Positions 9,180 through 23,554 of a DNA stretch of 64,000 nt are shown here, in pieces (position 1 is the stretch's first letter; the number at the start of each line of letters is the position of its first letter). Source of the DNA: Anoplolepis gracilipes (Eukaryota; Arthropoda; Insecta; Hymenoptera; Formicidae); NCBI RefSeq assembly GCF_047496725.1, contig NC_132986.1:9446031-9510030 (forward strand). Reading direction: 5' to 3'. The position numbers were made by a program, and so were the translations under genes. The notes under the pieces are model-generated. The model had not been told where the DNA came from, did no database searches, and saw nothing but the letters and a program-made list of their open reading frames with translations.

Positions 9180-9389
9180 ACCCGCAACGCGAACGCGCAA
9201 CAGTACGCGGCGCGCGGGGCGCACGAAAGAAGCGTGCAGTCGTCGTCATCGTCGTCGTCCTCCTCGTCGTCGCCGCCGCCGCCGCCGCCGCCGGTCCAGA
9301 GCGAGCGCGAGCGCGAGCGCAGCCAAGTGCATATTAGACGAGGCAGCCGCGAGCGGCGCGCATTCGCCGGCGAGCGCTCGCTGAGAGTG
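9180..9389 (+). promoter_or_regulatory. CpG-rich patch, candidate first exon with donor
   Basis: A strongly CpG-rich segment with a (CGT)n/(CCG)n trinucleotide run at 9239-9293. It ends at a good donor, GAGAGTG|GTAAGC, at 9390, so it could be an alternative noncoding first exon of the plus-strand GTPase gene 4.6 kb downstream. No TATA box is seen. Confidence 0.35.
9239..9293. repeat. CGT/CCG trinucleotide repeat
   Basis: CGT and CCT units followed by seven or more GCC units. They are compatible with Ser/Pro runs in one frame but no gene context supports translation. Confidence 0.9.
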
Positions 9390-9409
9390 GTAAGCGGTCG
9401 CTTATTTTA

Positions 9410-9441
<32 letters not shown>

Positions 9442-12330
9442 TTCTCTGTCTTTCGCGCGCGACCCCGCGTTCGTTCGCCACGTTCGTGCAAGTCGAGTAT
9501 ATACACTCCGTGCGATACGCAAATTCACTGCGAAAACGTGAACGCCTTCGTGTGATTTCACTGAAAATACCTCTCTCTTTCCTGTGTATGGGATTTCGGA
9601 ATTCTACTTATCCCCTACTTATGTGATGCTTCAACCATCGTCGTCGAGCCGTAGCTAGTAGAGTGCGAACTTGGATCGACAAGTTGTGAACATCGAAATG
9701 TGATCCTGAAATTATAATGGTGAAGTAGTGCTTGAGAGAGAAGAGTTAGGAGAGAACTCCGGCTTTTAGAGTGTTTGAATTTTTGAACATTTTACTTCGA
9801 TTTCATGTACTATGGCAACTGAAGTACGATCGACGTGTTATAATGGATTTTTGTTTATCGAACTACAATTGTCAGATTCCAATCATAATTGTGCAAGTGT
9901 CGATAATCGTTGATATACCAGGTAATTATTCTAAAATATTCGCCAAGAGATTTCAATTCCCCATAATTAAAGATTAAAGATCATTAATCGTTCTTTAAAG
10001 TCAATTACAAAAGTTAATTAATGTGTACGCGACTTTATCTAATATGCCGGCGTCTATGATTCGTTGAAGTGTCTTGGCGAATGTTCGACGAGTAAAAATG
10101 TATTATTTGATCCAAGAGTTGTGTCGGCCTTCCTCGATGTGGTTAACGCAATTTGCGATTGTTGTTAATCGATAGAATTAATTTATGCAAAAACTCCGAA
10201 CACGTTAATTAAAATCGCATGCATATAAATGCGTAGAGATTTCGGTACGGATAACGCAATTTATCGATCGATTCTTCCAACGTTGATTAATTCTCACCGT
10301 ACTTTTCATTGATTCACTGTTTTTTTTTTTTTTTCTATTACAGTATTCGCTGTAACGTCTATCATATTATACATTGATGCCTATAGACAGACATTTTAGT
10401 TGATTACCGGTAATCGATATCAGTTGAATCGAAATTAATTGGTAGGGAAACTTTGAAAATGACGCATCGCAATTATATGCGCCGGAGAAAATCATTCAAT
10501 TTCATTGAATAAACAACCGGTACATCTGCGTGTCATCTAATATTTACACGCCGTGAAGTGCCTACGTGAGGAAACTGATACACGGTTTCCGATTGCGCTC
10601 TTCTATCGTAAGCAACGAGTCAATTTCCAACACAGTTGACGAGTAAAAACACCCATGATACATGGCGAAATTTAAATATGTATAGATGAGAATGAGATCC
10701 AAAACAATATATTGTTGATATTTTTGATTGTAGTGGTAATAAAATCAAATGATTGAATGTATGCAAAATTATTCTCTTAGAAAATGTCATTTTATTCGAA
10801 ATAATATATTTAAAAATAATAGATTTGATAGATAATTCCATTCCATTTTCACTTATTTAACTTAACGTGATTTGATTTAATTTGATTTGGCATAATTTAA
10901 AGTGACTCACTCTAAGATTTTAAGAACAAAATGCCAACTGAGATTTTATAAAAGAACCTTGCACAAACGTTTAAAGTCGAATAGAATTCTATACTGTAAA
11001 ATGTGCATAACGTTTATATAACGTTTATTTTTATAGTCGAATATTCTTAATGGAGTCATTAATGATTTCATATTTGTTGTTTCTTCGAAAACGCTGAATC
11101 GCGATTTTTTTCACGAATACGCTATCGCAATAAATATTGATATCCTTGAAACGTGTTATAATCACATATCGTTATTTCGGCGTATCGTGCTTACATTTCT
11201 GAATTTACTGAATAAAAAAATACATAAGGTTTTTTTTTTGTCCTATTTGTTTTTTAAATTTTTTACTTGAATTTTACAATATAAAGACGTAATTTATCAT
11301 AAGTCACATATATAATGATTTTAAGCACAAATTTATTATTTAATTTTATGATTCGACTATTTACTTGATTCGATATTTAATTAAACAGACAAATTAGCAC
11401 GTGTTACAGTTTTAAAACTGTGCTTTGTTGTTCAACATTGTGACAAGTTTTCGCGATAAGCTGGCTTTTATACAAATCTCACGTGAATAACAACGTCGTG
11501 GTGCGCCTTGAAAGATAATGAGATTTAATACACGATATACGGACAGCGTTATCTAATCTAGGTATTATTTAAAGCGTAGCAGAGGTGCGAGAATGAGAAA
11601 ATAAACGACAAGATTTCCGACGAAGAGAAATTCAAGTATTTCTCGCGCGCTTTTTTTATCATTCTCTATATTAATTATTTCTCCGTTAATTTTCATGCCT
11701 CCTTCATTATGTTAAATGTTTCTTCTCATTACGTCAATCATTTCTCCGCTATGTTAATTGCTTTTCTCTCAATTACTTTCCCGTTATGCTATTTGCTTGT
11801 TTGTTACATTAATTTGTGCTCAAACTCTAAACTTTCATCAAATATATATATGACATTATCAATGAAAAATATTGCAGTAATTGTAAAAATATTATTTGTG
11901 CAATAGGTTTTTTTTTTGTTTTTTTTTTTTATTTGGCGCAAGTTTTCTTATTCATCAGATACAGATACAGTACAAATATAGCGAAAAGAAAACAAATAAG
12001 TACTCCGATTGCAGTGGCAAACAATACTCGCGCTCTGAAATGATTCAATCTTTTCTTTAATTAAACTCACCGTCGTATCTCGAAATGTTAAAATTAGCCC
12101 GCAACATCTCCATAAAAACAAAAATACGAAAAATAAAACTAAAAGCCCGCACGTCGCCGCGGGGGATGAACGCGCATCCTACTTTTCTCGCGGCCGTCGT
12201 CTGCCATCATCGCGCGAGCGAGCGAGCGAGAACACGCGTGCGAGACCTGGGCGCGTGTCGTGTCTGTCTTTTTTCGTAATCGCCGACGTGTCGGCGGCGC
12301 CAAGCTAGAAGACGCGGAGGAAGGCCGACG
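9390..12330. other. No coding feature seen (possible 5' intron)
   Basis: Mixed AT-rich DNA with short T runs (10321-10334, 11909-11930) and a second CT run at about 9411-9445. No exon with a recognisable product. If the 9389 donor is used, this would be intron. Confidence 0.45.
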
Positions 12331-12336
12331 ACCCGT

Positions 12337-12343
12337 TATAAAT
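12337..12343 (+). promoter_or_regulatory. TATA-like core promoter TATAAAT
   Basis: TATAAAT within a CpG-rich island (about 12150-12500), 1.7 kb upstream of the GTPase start codon. GCAGTG initiator-like sequence follows about 55 bases later, which is further than the usual 30. Candidate promoter only. Confidence 0.35.
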
Positions 12344-12556
12344 GGAACCAGAGAGACGGCATTTCTCGAATCGCTGCTTGTGTTGTTATTCGCAGTGTAA
12401 CGTCGCAGTGGGACGAGCGAGCACGTTCGAAAGCCTTGCGCTTTCGAGGTGCGAACGAGGGGGACCAGCGTCGTAATTCTGAGTCGCGAGCATGCTGTCA
12501 GGTTCGATGTCCGGAATAAGCGGAGCAGCGGAATAAAGGCATAAGGGAAAATTTAG

Positions 12557-12587
<31 letters not shown>
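12557..12587. repeat. Poly(A) tract, about 31 A
   Basis: A pure A run downstream of the TATA-like island. No SINE body was identified upstream of it. Confidence 0.95.
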
Positions 12588-12588
<1 letters not shown>

Positions 12589-14028
12589 GGAGAGACGAAA
12601 TGCACGCTTTTACGCTCTTATAATAAACTTGCGAATGACGCTCAATTAAATGTTTAAAGCAATAAAATATATTGTCATTCGCTGAGAGAAAGTTGACAGT
12701 TGCAAATCAGCTGAAATCCTCGGCTTACACTTGTAAAAATAAATATCTCGAGTAACGGTGTGTTGGTCTTTTCAGAAAAATATTGAGCGAAAAAACTAAA
12801 GTATAATCGACCAAGTTAATATTATCAGAGTCGAGCACAAAGATTTTTGTTTTTTTTGTAACCTAACAAAAGTTCGCCGAGAGTCTCGTTCGTATAGAAA
12901 GAAAAGAAACGAAAGAAGAAATGAGCAAAACTGCGTCACGTGGAACTCGTCATCTTCAAAATACCCTGGAATGATTCCATGATAAGATAGCGACGGTCGT
13001 CAGCCGTTAATAAACAGTCTTCGAAACTCGACGAGACAGGTTGCGATCTCTAGAACGCGCCAAGTGTGTGATTGCGACAATCGGTTGCCGCTTCTGTCTC
13101 GATCAAACTCGAATCGGAGCCGCGAATCTCAAGTTGAATCACGGGGAGTTTCGCAAGAATCAACGTCGCACACGACCGGAAAAGGAATTGTGTTACTCAA
13201 TGAGCGTTTTATAGCGTCATTAAGAATCACGTACGAGGAAGAATCGAACGTGCCAGGCCGATTCACGTAATCGCAGTTACATTCGTTCACCGGTTAGAAA
13301 ACGACACGAGAGCATTGGCTGTCTATTCATCAACCGCCACGGTTTCTTCCTAGTCGTCGCAGATTAACGGAGAAGGTTCCAATTACCGTTGCCATTAATA
13401 GTTCCGTATCTAACCGCCGACGACTTCTTCGAATGATTAATTGATAACTGCAATTAAATACCTAGTCGAAGTGAAGAACGAGAGCAGCCTTTAAACATCT
13501 TTACTTATCGAGCATCAAAGACTGATCAATCTTCTCGGTTGATATTTTTATATAATAATTCTTTTTGTTTATTGTCTACATCGTTGACAGAAGATTGACG
13601 CCGCGATCAAGATATTTTCAATAATTCTGGAATTTTATCTTTGAGGAATTAATCAACGTTTGAGTCGATTCCTTGATCGATGCAACGATTAAATACCGTC
13701 GTGAAGTCGTTTCAAATATCGATTGTTTTATTAAAGATGAAATTTAATGGAGCGTTCCAGAAATTAATTACCGATTGATAAAATCTTGTAATCATCGCGG
13801 AATCGAACAGTGATAGCTCGAGCTGATGATTGACCGATAATAATTAATTTCATAAAGCAAGTGCCGTCGCGAGTGTTCGGTCTTTCCGCGAGCACGTGCG
13901 ATCGAATAAGTGTCCTGACGAGGACCTGAATGTGAGTGCGGCGGTAAGTGCAAAGTGATGTGATTGGTGCATTCGCCGTGGAGGCGATGTGTGATGCCAG
14001 TCCGAATGACACTTAATCCACGCAGCTG
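12588..14028 (+). promoter_or_regulatory. Probable 5'UTR of the Ras-like GTPase gene
   Basis: Moderately CpG-rich, no long frames. A small candidate intron runs 13944-14025, with donor GGCG|GTAAGT and acceptor CACTTAATCCACGCAG, placing the ATG three bases into the next exon. Several short upstream ATGs could dampen translation. Confidence 0.4.
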
Positions 14029-14089
14029 ATGACAAACGTAAACAGGATCAAGGTGGTCGTCCTCGGCGGCCCCAGAGTCGGCAAGTCAG
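14029..14089 (+). CDS. Ras-like GTPase exon 1 (P-loop)
   Basis: Residues 1-20 plus one base. MTNVNRIKVVVLGGPRVGKS holds the nucleotide-binding P-loop. The donor is TCAG|GTGAAT. Confidence 0.92.
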
Positions 14090-16614
14090 GTGAATCTCCC
14101 TACATTTTTATCTCATTTTGTGTCTGCTCGAAAGTTAATCTCCCTTATTTGTTTTTATCGTTTTACCTTAAACCATTAATATTCCATCTTTTGAGTTTTA
14201 ATAATAAAATAATAATTGCATTAACTAAATTAAGCTTGTGTAACAAAATTTATTTAATTAAGATACAAATATTTTTTTTTTTTTTTGTTTTTGTTTTTTG
14301 GTAGAAGATATACACATATGTTATAATAGTTTGTTTGGCTGCGTCGTACAACTTGCAAAATAGGGGAAAGTTTAGCACGTTTATTTCGGACGGGATTAAA
14401 ACGGATCGCAAAATTTATGAAAGCGATATTGATTTCCGCAGGATATGTTTTCGCGTCGAAGCCAATATTAATTTGCGCGTTCGTTGACGAATAATAAATA
14501 ATGTCCAGTGAAAGGGAAAAAAAGGAGTGACGATTATGGCGCAACGGCGTGAAATATTGAATCACGTCGGAAGGAGGACGTTCATTATGGTGGACGATTC
14601 TAATATCGCGTCGCCGTATAGCGTGTAATTTCTGCGCGTTGTCTAATAGCGCACCGACGCGAGGCGACGCGAGGCGACGCGACGCGACGCAACGCATTGA
14701 ATGAAAGTGCCGTTAAGATGGATACGCATAGTCCGCGGAATAATACGTTGCATTAGTTAACCCGACAGTCGCGCGACGCATACAAAGCGAGCAAACGAAC
14801 GGCGATAAGGCGGTTCGCCGACCTCGAATATAAATCCTATTAATAATCGCTAGGACCGGCCACCTTAATAAAGAATAAGCTCATTCTCAATTTTATATTT
14901 TATTCTCATCTCTAATTCTCTTCTTCGAATTCTCTCTTTACAATTTCGCGGCTTCTTGTAATTCTTCTTTGAAGTTGCATTCTCAGACAGTTCCGCATCT
15001 TTTTATGATAATGTTGATTGTATGTTTTTAAGATTATTCTTAGAGTCATTTAATGACGTTCGTAGGTCTTGAAATTCTAAAGTCATTTTCACGAATTATT
15101 TCTTTGAATTTTATTATCGTAGCCTCGAAATATTATAATCGTCCCTTTAAATTAGAATAATTTGTCCGTGTTAATATTATACGTTTAAAATACGTCGCAA
15201 AATTTGCTTCTGTATCCGCATATTATATTGCCAGGCTTAAACGTGATCGCTGCAAAACACGCGACATTGTCCCACTTTTTGCGGCGAAAATGGCGCATTC
15301 TCACGCGGCGGATGCAACGAGGGTTATCTCGACGGGAGGGAATCCTTAAAAAAGTCCTTCGTGGGACGTGGGACCCCGCTGGGTATAATAAGGACCTCCG
15401 TGGACGCGCGTTATCGGATATCGCCCCGGCCCCGCGTGAATGAGGGAGAGGGGGTCGCGTCGCGCCACGAAAAATCCCATACGGTTGCAGCAGCAGGTTG
15501 CTGCGCGAGATCTTGACATCCGATACATCCGTTCTGTTACTCGTGGTGTTCGATCCTGGATTCCGAGTTTACGCAGTAACGTATCTCCCTCCGTTATCGC
15601 GCCTTTGTCTGATATATGTATAAGGGGTGATCCGAAAGAACGACGTGTAGGAAGTAATTTGAGCTTGACAAAGAATAAGCGAACAAAAATCTTGCATTTT
15701 GACAACTATCTGAAAATTTGACTTTTATCTATTTATGATACTAAAACTCGAGCTAATCTTAACAAAATTATTAAATATAAAAATATCAATATGTGTAGAG
15801 TTCAAGGTACAACTTGAAATATCTTTAACACAACAAGTCGATTCTTTGCCTTGATAAAATAATAACTAATGGCAAAGAAGCATAAAAAGAATCGTAGTCT
15901 CTTGTGAGAAACGCGAGATTGTTATCTACAGCCATTTATCTGCGTTAACGCTTATTGAGGAGACAATTGGAGGTCCGCTACCGAGAGTCGAGACGTGTTC
16001 ATAAATTCATTTGGTCTGGACGACTTGCCGTGTCACAAGAAAAGCGCGGACAGACGAAAAAAGAATAGTAGGTCGCAGAAGCTGTTTTTTAACGCGTTTG
16101 TGTTTTTTATTTTTTTTTTTTTTTTTCGCACGATCAATCTAAGATTTTTATTATCTTTTTAACATTTTAACATTAATTTAGGGAGATATAAAAAAATGTC
16201 TACATTACGATCAAATTATAATTTAGTGTTGTTTTTTCCATTATATATTCCGTTATCTCTTCGTTTTGAAATAAATGTTTTTCTACTCTAATAATATTAT
16301 TTCTTCTTTTTTTTATAATAAAAAAATCTATTTTTATTATAATACAAAATTGATACTGCTTAATTGATAATTGCATCTGTAAAGATAAAAAGATTAAATG
16401 CAAAAATTAAACATTCTGTGTAATGGTATGAAATACAAAATTAATTTGACCGAAATATAAAATTCAATTACTTGATAATTTTGATAAATTAAGATGTAGG
16501 TGAATAAAAGTTGTTTTATTACAAGATAATGTTGCCTTCGGAATAGAAAGGAAATTTCTACGAGACAAGAGGATGCGCTTGGTTGATTGCATCCTGACTT
16601 TTTTTTGTCCTCTA

Positions 16615-16659
<45 letters not shown>

Positions 16660-19125
16660 TCTCTTTATCCCCCTTCTTATCCACGGCTATCGTAGTCGTA
16701 ATTACTATTTTCTTACGTTCACCAAGCGGCTTATCCTCCAACGATCTATCTATAGAATCCCGCGTTGGCAACCATCGCACGTCGACGAATGGTATCGCGA
16801 ATGACTGCGTTTTGCTCGTACCGTTGAATCTTCCACATTACACACAATTCTCCGCAGGTGACTTAATCGGCTTCCCGCTTCTTATTCTTCTTTTTCATTC
16901 TCTTCTTCTTCCTGCCCATTCTCCCCTTCGCGTGTATTTTTTCTTCTTCGTTTTGTACGTAGCTACTTACATAATCGATCCAAGAATTCCTTTCTCTTTT
17001 GGAGATTAATTGATATATATTTGGAATTTTGTCATATAACTTTGTCAATTGTTGGTCGGTTCTTTCTTTTTTTTTTTTTTTTCAATTATTTATGCTCTTA
17101 ATAATTTTTCTCTCGCGTTATCATCCCTCGTGTGAGCTTTATCAACATCGATATCTTGCACTCTGCGCGAACCCTTCATTATTCTTATTCTTTATAAATA
17201 CAACGGGCCCGCATACTGTCGCATTCATCCGAGTTAGCCCTACGAAAAAAAAAAAAAAAAGATAAGAACTTTATAAACGTCCTGTATCTGATACGAGTGT
17301 CGGGTTTCGGCTTTGGGGCGACGAGAAACGTGCTTTCATTAGACTCAGACGCTTGGCACAGATCACTGTTGGGACCATTAGGCATTACGAGCAACATTCT
17401 CGTGTCCACATCAATTATTCCGGTTCGCGCGGCATGTATAGGATTACGCGTGACGTCGCCTCGGTTTGATGACAGTCATCCTTAAGGGAGAATGGGTCTC
17501 CGCTCGATTACGTGAGTCTTCTACATGGTACTAATGATTCACGATGTCTTTGCATGGACCGTTGAAAATTCAACCTGTCAGAAGATTCGTATTTCTAACT
17601 ACATAATTAATTAAAAATACTGCTAATTACAATAGCGTGTGAATAATTTTCTATTATGATGACAACTCGAGCTTTATATGCAAAGTGCAATAAAAGAAGC
17701 GTAATGAAATTGTTTTCAAGAATTTAATAAAACTTTTTCCATGTCGCGTTAATATTATATACCCATGTTTATGCTATAATGATTTAATCTTTGAAATATA
17801 AAGATGTTTATCGTTGAATAAAGCATGTGATATATGATAATGTTTTTAATGCATTATAAATAAGAATATTTTTTCTGGATGGATCAAATTTCGTTGGTTC
17901 ATTGACTTTTCGCAATCACATGTTGAAAAGCAGATTGAAGTATCGTTCAGCTGTGCGGAAATATTTCGAAGATATGTAGTCTATCTCTCATCTCGGCAAA
18001 TAGTTTACGAATCAAGTTCTATATTCCGTTACCGCTCGTGTGTCTCTATCTTTCCTCTCCTTTCTTCGTGATATTTTCTCCTCCCTCTCTCCCTCCCTCC
18101 CGATCATCGTTGTGTCGTCGTCGTCGTCGTCGAGCTAAACTCGACGACAGATTTATAAACCGGTGTATCTACCAGCACGAAACGGCACAAATGTATGTAC
18201 TCGATAAGTCTTGCGAGGATCGAACGACGACGGCGACGGCGACGATGACGACAACGATGCGAGAAACGTCGTCGACATGCTGAATGTCCTAGACCACCAC
18301 GTTTCGCGTGCATCGAAATTTATGAAGCAAGAAATTTATCGGCAGCGCCTACAAGAGGAACCCGTTCCGATATTTATGGTTTCTTTATTAACGGACGTCG
18401 GAGATGAGTTAATAGCGTTTCAACACTCTTGAGCGCAAAGATGCGTTTGTTGGTTAGAGACGCGTCTAAAAATAAATACACCCCCGCCCCCGCCCCCTTT
18501 AATATGTCATTACTTACAATTACGATTCGATATACGTTCCCAGGCTCGCTTCGATTATTTGTGAGATCGTTTCTGAAACTAATCAATGTTTTTTTTTTCT
18601 TCCTTTGTTGCAGCCGTGGTTGTGCGATACTTGACGAGGCGATACATCGGCGAGTACAGCTCGACCAGTGGTAAGTGTTTATTATTATATTTCTTTTTTT
18701 TTAGACTAATTGCCAATATTAAGCGTGAGTAATTACATGCATTTGTTACTAATTTCTGAATATAGCGAGGCATCGCTATTCAAAACAAATGATCTATCCA
18801 AGTTCCTTTCTCGCTTGTGCTATCGACTTATCTCTCAAGGGGCGGCACCGATTCGCGCGCGAAATGCTCACCCCAGAGTACAAAGCGCGAATCTAAATCT
18901 TGATCAGTTCTCCTCGCGTGCTGCAACGGGCGGTGACGGAAAAATCCGCCGTGAAATATTCTCGCGCTCAAAACCGGACTCTAATTCAAGGGTATCCGTG
19001 AAAAATCTTAATCATGGCGCCTCGCAAGCGTCCCGAGGGCATTCTAGTGGTTACAGAAATACACGAGCTATAAAGGGGGGTGAGAGAGGGTAAAGGACAA
19101 CAGTGGGGTTTAGAAGAAGAGGGAG

Positions 19126-19180
<55 letters not shown>

Positions 19181-22100
19181 CAACAAACAGCGCGCTGAAC
19201 CCGTGGAGGGCGGAGATTTAAACACTCGATATGAAATAGAGCCTATGGGGAGGGTCCGCAGAATGCAGATCTCTCCCATAACTCATGCAGGCTACTTCGC
19301 CGTAATAATTGCCGTGCACGCCCGCGGACATATAAGCTACGGCGAGTTTCGCGGATATCCGAGCCTCCTGGAAAAATTCACTGTGAAGTATTGTCCCTTT
19401 AACCCTGAACCGCCGACCACTCGTATTTTTGTAACACCCAAGGCTGCGCCAGTGCATCCCCCATCTGTCTGCTATCTGTCGAATATTACACCATTTTATC
19501 GTGCTAGTTGTAGAAATATTATCGTAATGATAATCGAGAGATGCTCGAAGCAAATGTAATTACGTAAAATATTTAATTTATTTGACTAGAGAAAATACTA
19601 TAAAATTAAAATTATTTAAATGGAAATTTGTCGAGTCAAATTTTCTTTCTAAAGGATACCAATCCATTTTGCAGTAAAATAAGATAAGAAAGTGAAAATG
19701 ATCAAACACTCTTCGCTGTAATTTGAATTTATATATTTATGTATATTTCTCTCTTTAAATGAAATTCGATTATTGATAATTTTTGATAATTTGAATTAAA
19801 TTAGAATAATTATAATTTCTAGTAATTTGAACAAAAAATACAAAACTGTTTATTGTATTGAAATTTATAAATCAATTTGTGAGAAATTTCTCTTTACTTT
19901 CCTCACAACTGCATTAATGTAATGTGCCGAAAGCTTTCCGATACAATGGCACAATCATCGATTTATCGAATTTCTCTTGTGTTTAACTGGCAGTCAGAAT
20001 CAATCTTGATCTCGATTGATTTAACCGCGATCGATAATGCTGAACGAAAGTGGACGAGTGCCGGCGTGAGTGCTCTCTTCTAACATCGGTATTAATTAAT
20101 TTCCTGGCAAAATGATGGATAATCACTGTTGAACATAACCAGGAAGCGGATAATCTCGCGTGTCCCCCTTGACCGAGAAGGGGGATAATTGCTCAATTGA
20201 TCCTCAAAGATGACGCTGTGGGCGCCTTCATCTGATCGCCGTTAATCGAGAATCGATAAAAAGTGATAAGAATGACGATAAAAAATTGCGACGCAGACAT
20301 GACAGCATCTGAAGATATTATACAAACTGCTTCGTATAAAATAAACTACGCGAAGTGTCAGAGGCCATGAACGAGTATTGGAACAAGTGCCTCAATTCAT
20401 AATAGATCTATCAAAATATTTTTTTTTTATACATTTTTCTTACAAGTTTCTTCAAATATATTTTACAGAATTAGCATACAGTCACTTGAAATTTAAAATT
20501 TTTACCCTTGTCAAATTTTGAAACTTTGGAAAATTTGAAAAGAAAAAGAAACATCGAATTTTTGAATTTTTGCAACGTAAACAGTTCGACAAAATTGACT
20601 TAAACAAAAGTGAGACTTTATGACACGGTATGATGTGATTGCATGCAGTGGCACATTTTGTTTCTCTCTCGACGCATCTCGTGTGAAACGAATTGAAAAT
20701 GCGTCAACACTTCGTGCGACTCGTGCACACATTATCGCGTACACTTTCGTTCCCGGTTGTTGGAGAATTACTTTTCCGAAGAAAACGCCCTCGAACGGTG
20801 AAAGCGGGGCCATTGATTTCCTTTGGCTAGACCGCATAGGTGATGTGATCGTGGACAAAAAATATTCTGTCATTTTAATAGAATTTTAATAGAAATTGGT
20901 TATTTTTATTATTTAAACTATTTATATATACATATATGCCTATGTGTGTGTGAATATATCAATATAAAATAATTATTCTAAATTTCTGACAGATTAAAAA
21001 TTCAATAATGTAGAATATCAAAATATTTTAATTAATTCTAAAATAAATTTGTTTTTACAAATTTGAAAATAATATACAATTGCAAGATAAGAAATTGTTT
21101 AAATATAAAAATTTTAAATTATAATAATTTGAAAATATATTAAATATGCATGTAGGCGGAAAAATCAAAGATCTATAAATTCAAACATTCAATGATGACG
21201 AGTACTTTCGAAGTACCACTTATTACTGACTTCCATCGTGCACGACTTAAATTTGATCTCTCGAAGAAAGATCGAGGATGATCTTCCTCGGCAATTTCGA
21301 TTACAAGGCATTTGTACGAGCAAACCATCGTCGTTTTACGGGACCCTGAAATAATCGGTCCTTTTCATCTCTCGCCACGATACAGCGCGCGCGCTTGTTA
21401 TTATTTCGATCTCGATTAACAATGCAAATCTCTTCTTGCGTGGAATAATTCTAGGCAACGATTTTAGAAAGCGAATCTCGTTGCATTGTCGATTCACTCG
21501 CGCGCGCGGATGGGAACGTTTTGTCCGCGCGCGAAGAAGATTGCATCGTGCAATCGTCCCGATAGATCGACGATAGATCACGTAGCGGAGATGGATCTTC
21601 GAGTAAAAGTCAAATCCGCGCGATCGGTGACAGTTATATCTCTAGTTACATATTCGACGAAAGTGTGTCACAATCCTTTTTTTTTTTTTTTTTTTTTTTT
21701 TGTTTTTTTTTGTTGTTTTTTTTGGCAGTTTTTATGCACCTTGTTGCATTTTTAATTTTTTAGAAATTAAATTTTGTTTCTCTTATCAAAGATTTCTCAT
21801 CAAACATATAACTTTCTATATCATCCGATATGCAAATTTGTCTTGTATTTAGATTAGATTTCTAGTAAATTCTTACATCTTCGCTTTATTATTTAAATAT
21901 CTATTCGTTAAATTCTATTTTGTAGATTATCTCTTAGATCGCTCGATTTTCTTCTACGCGTCGAAGAAATTTTCACGTCTTATATTGCAAAGTTCAAATT
22001 ATATCTCACGCGGTCTTGCAAGCCTTTTTTCGCACGCGTCGATATTTCTTTCACAGATGCAATGAATTTTCCGTCGCAACGCTTGGTCAAATCGTTTCTC

Positions 22101-22499
22101 CGTCAGCATTGTCCGGCAATAAAATTTTCTCGAGCGTAACGACCGCTAATATAACGAGCATCCTTATTTGCTTGTTTCTGGGCTTCTCCAGCTCTTCGCT
22201 ACCGACACTACGAGGTGTTTATGAGTTTATTTATCGTTTATTTATTACGTTTACCCTGTTAGGGCTACTGTGTTCAACGTGCTTCCGCGTCTTCTCTCCT
22301 TCTTTTTCTTCTTATTCTTCTTCTTGGTGCACGTGCTCCTCGAGCGTTCTATTAATCAATTCCGAGGAATACGAGCTTTTAATTTTTCAATTCGCTCGTC
22401 CTATCAAAGGCATGAGTTAAGAATCGAGAAACTTTGGAAATGTAAGAATTCTTATATTTGTCACTTAAGTGACAAATATATTGCGAAAGATCTTCCTCC

Positions 22500-22531
<32 letters not shown>

Positions 22532-23522
22532 TCACAGATTTAAATATTTAAAGAATACAATTTTAGAAAAAATATGTAAAAATCTAAAAACTTGATTATT
22601 TCTCCAAATCATCCAAGCATTTAAAATTTTAAATACATATATATGTAACTGAATTATGTATGGGAAATAAATCAAACATTCAAGCGATTCAAAATTGCGT
22701 GACAATTTCAAAACACTGCTATCCACGAACTTTTTGGATCGCAAATTTCCAGCAAAAGCCACGTGTCATTGTCAATAATAGTAATGACATAGCGGTGAAT
22801 GTCAGCGTAACTAATTAGAATTGTCGTTACTAACTGCTCCGGCACTTTCGCGCATTAGCCGCGTTTTCTATTCTTGGGAAATGTCGCTCAAACTTTTCCA
22901 GAGGAGATCGGAGTATCGTTTATAAATGACGCCTATTAAGAGAGATTGTCGCTGTTTTCGATTTATTTCGCGAGTCTTGTAAAATGCTTTCAACGATAGT
23001 AATTGAAATAAAGATAATGTCATGTAACATGAAATTGTGTTATTTGTTGCAGATTTCCTCTATCGACACAGTGCTAATATCGACAATGTCACGACGGAAG
23101 TTGAAATACTTGATACTTCCAGGTGCGAGGTAAGTTTTCATAATAATCAATTTATTAATTATGCCAAGTGATTCTAATTAAATTTTAATAAATATATTGA
23201 ATATTTTAATAAGATAATTTCTTTGAAATATTATTATTATATGATATATACGTAAAATATTTCTCTGTGTAATTTTATTATATCAAAAGATAGAATATAT
23301 TTTATTAGAAAATAAAATTATCTAAACATTTAAAAATTTTTTAATGTACCGTATGTAATGTGAGAAACAATTTAAAGAAATTATAATTTTTCGACTTTTA
23401 ACATTTTTTTTGTTGAATAAAAATTAATGTTAAAAAACATTATAAAATTATAATTAAAATTACAATTTATAAAACTATAAAATTGTAAATATAGTCTTGC
23501 CAAAAACTTTTATATCAAAAGG

Positions 23523-23554
<32 letters not shown>

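Larger units (their letters stand above)
14090..18613 (+). other. Intron 1 of the Ras-like GTPase gene
   Basis: 4.5 kb. It holds a GCGAC-rich pentamer/decamer repeat (14655-14695), a (CT)n run (16619-16652), T runs (14272-14286, 16110-16126, 17069-17082), a poly(A) run near 17246 and C-run clusters (18481-18497). No other coding exon was recognised. Confidence 0.8.
18671..23052 (+). other. Intron 2 of the Ras-like GTPase gene
   Basis: 4.4 kb with a (GA)n tract (19131-19179), interrupted poly(T) (21677-21725), a perfect palindrome (22453-22480) and a (CT)n run (22505-22530). No coding exon recognised. Confidence 0.8.

Noticed and set aside
9234..9626. 130-codon Ser/Pro-rich frame across the trinucleotide repeat
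   Set aside because: Driven by the CGT/CCG and CT repeats, and it runs through a strong splice donor at 9390.
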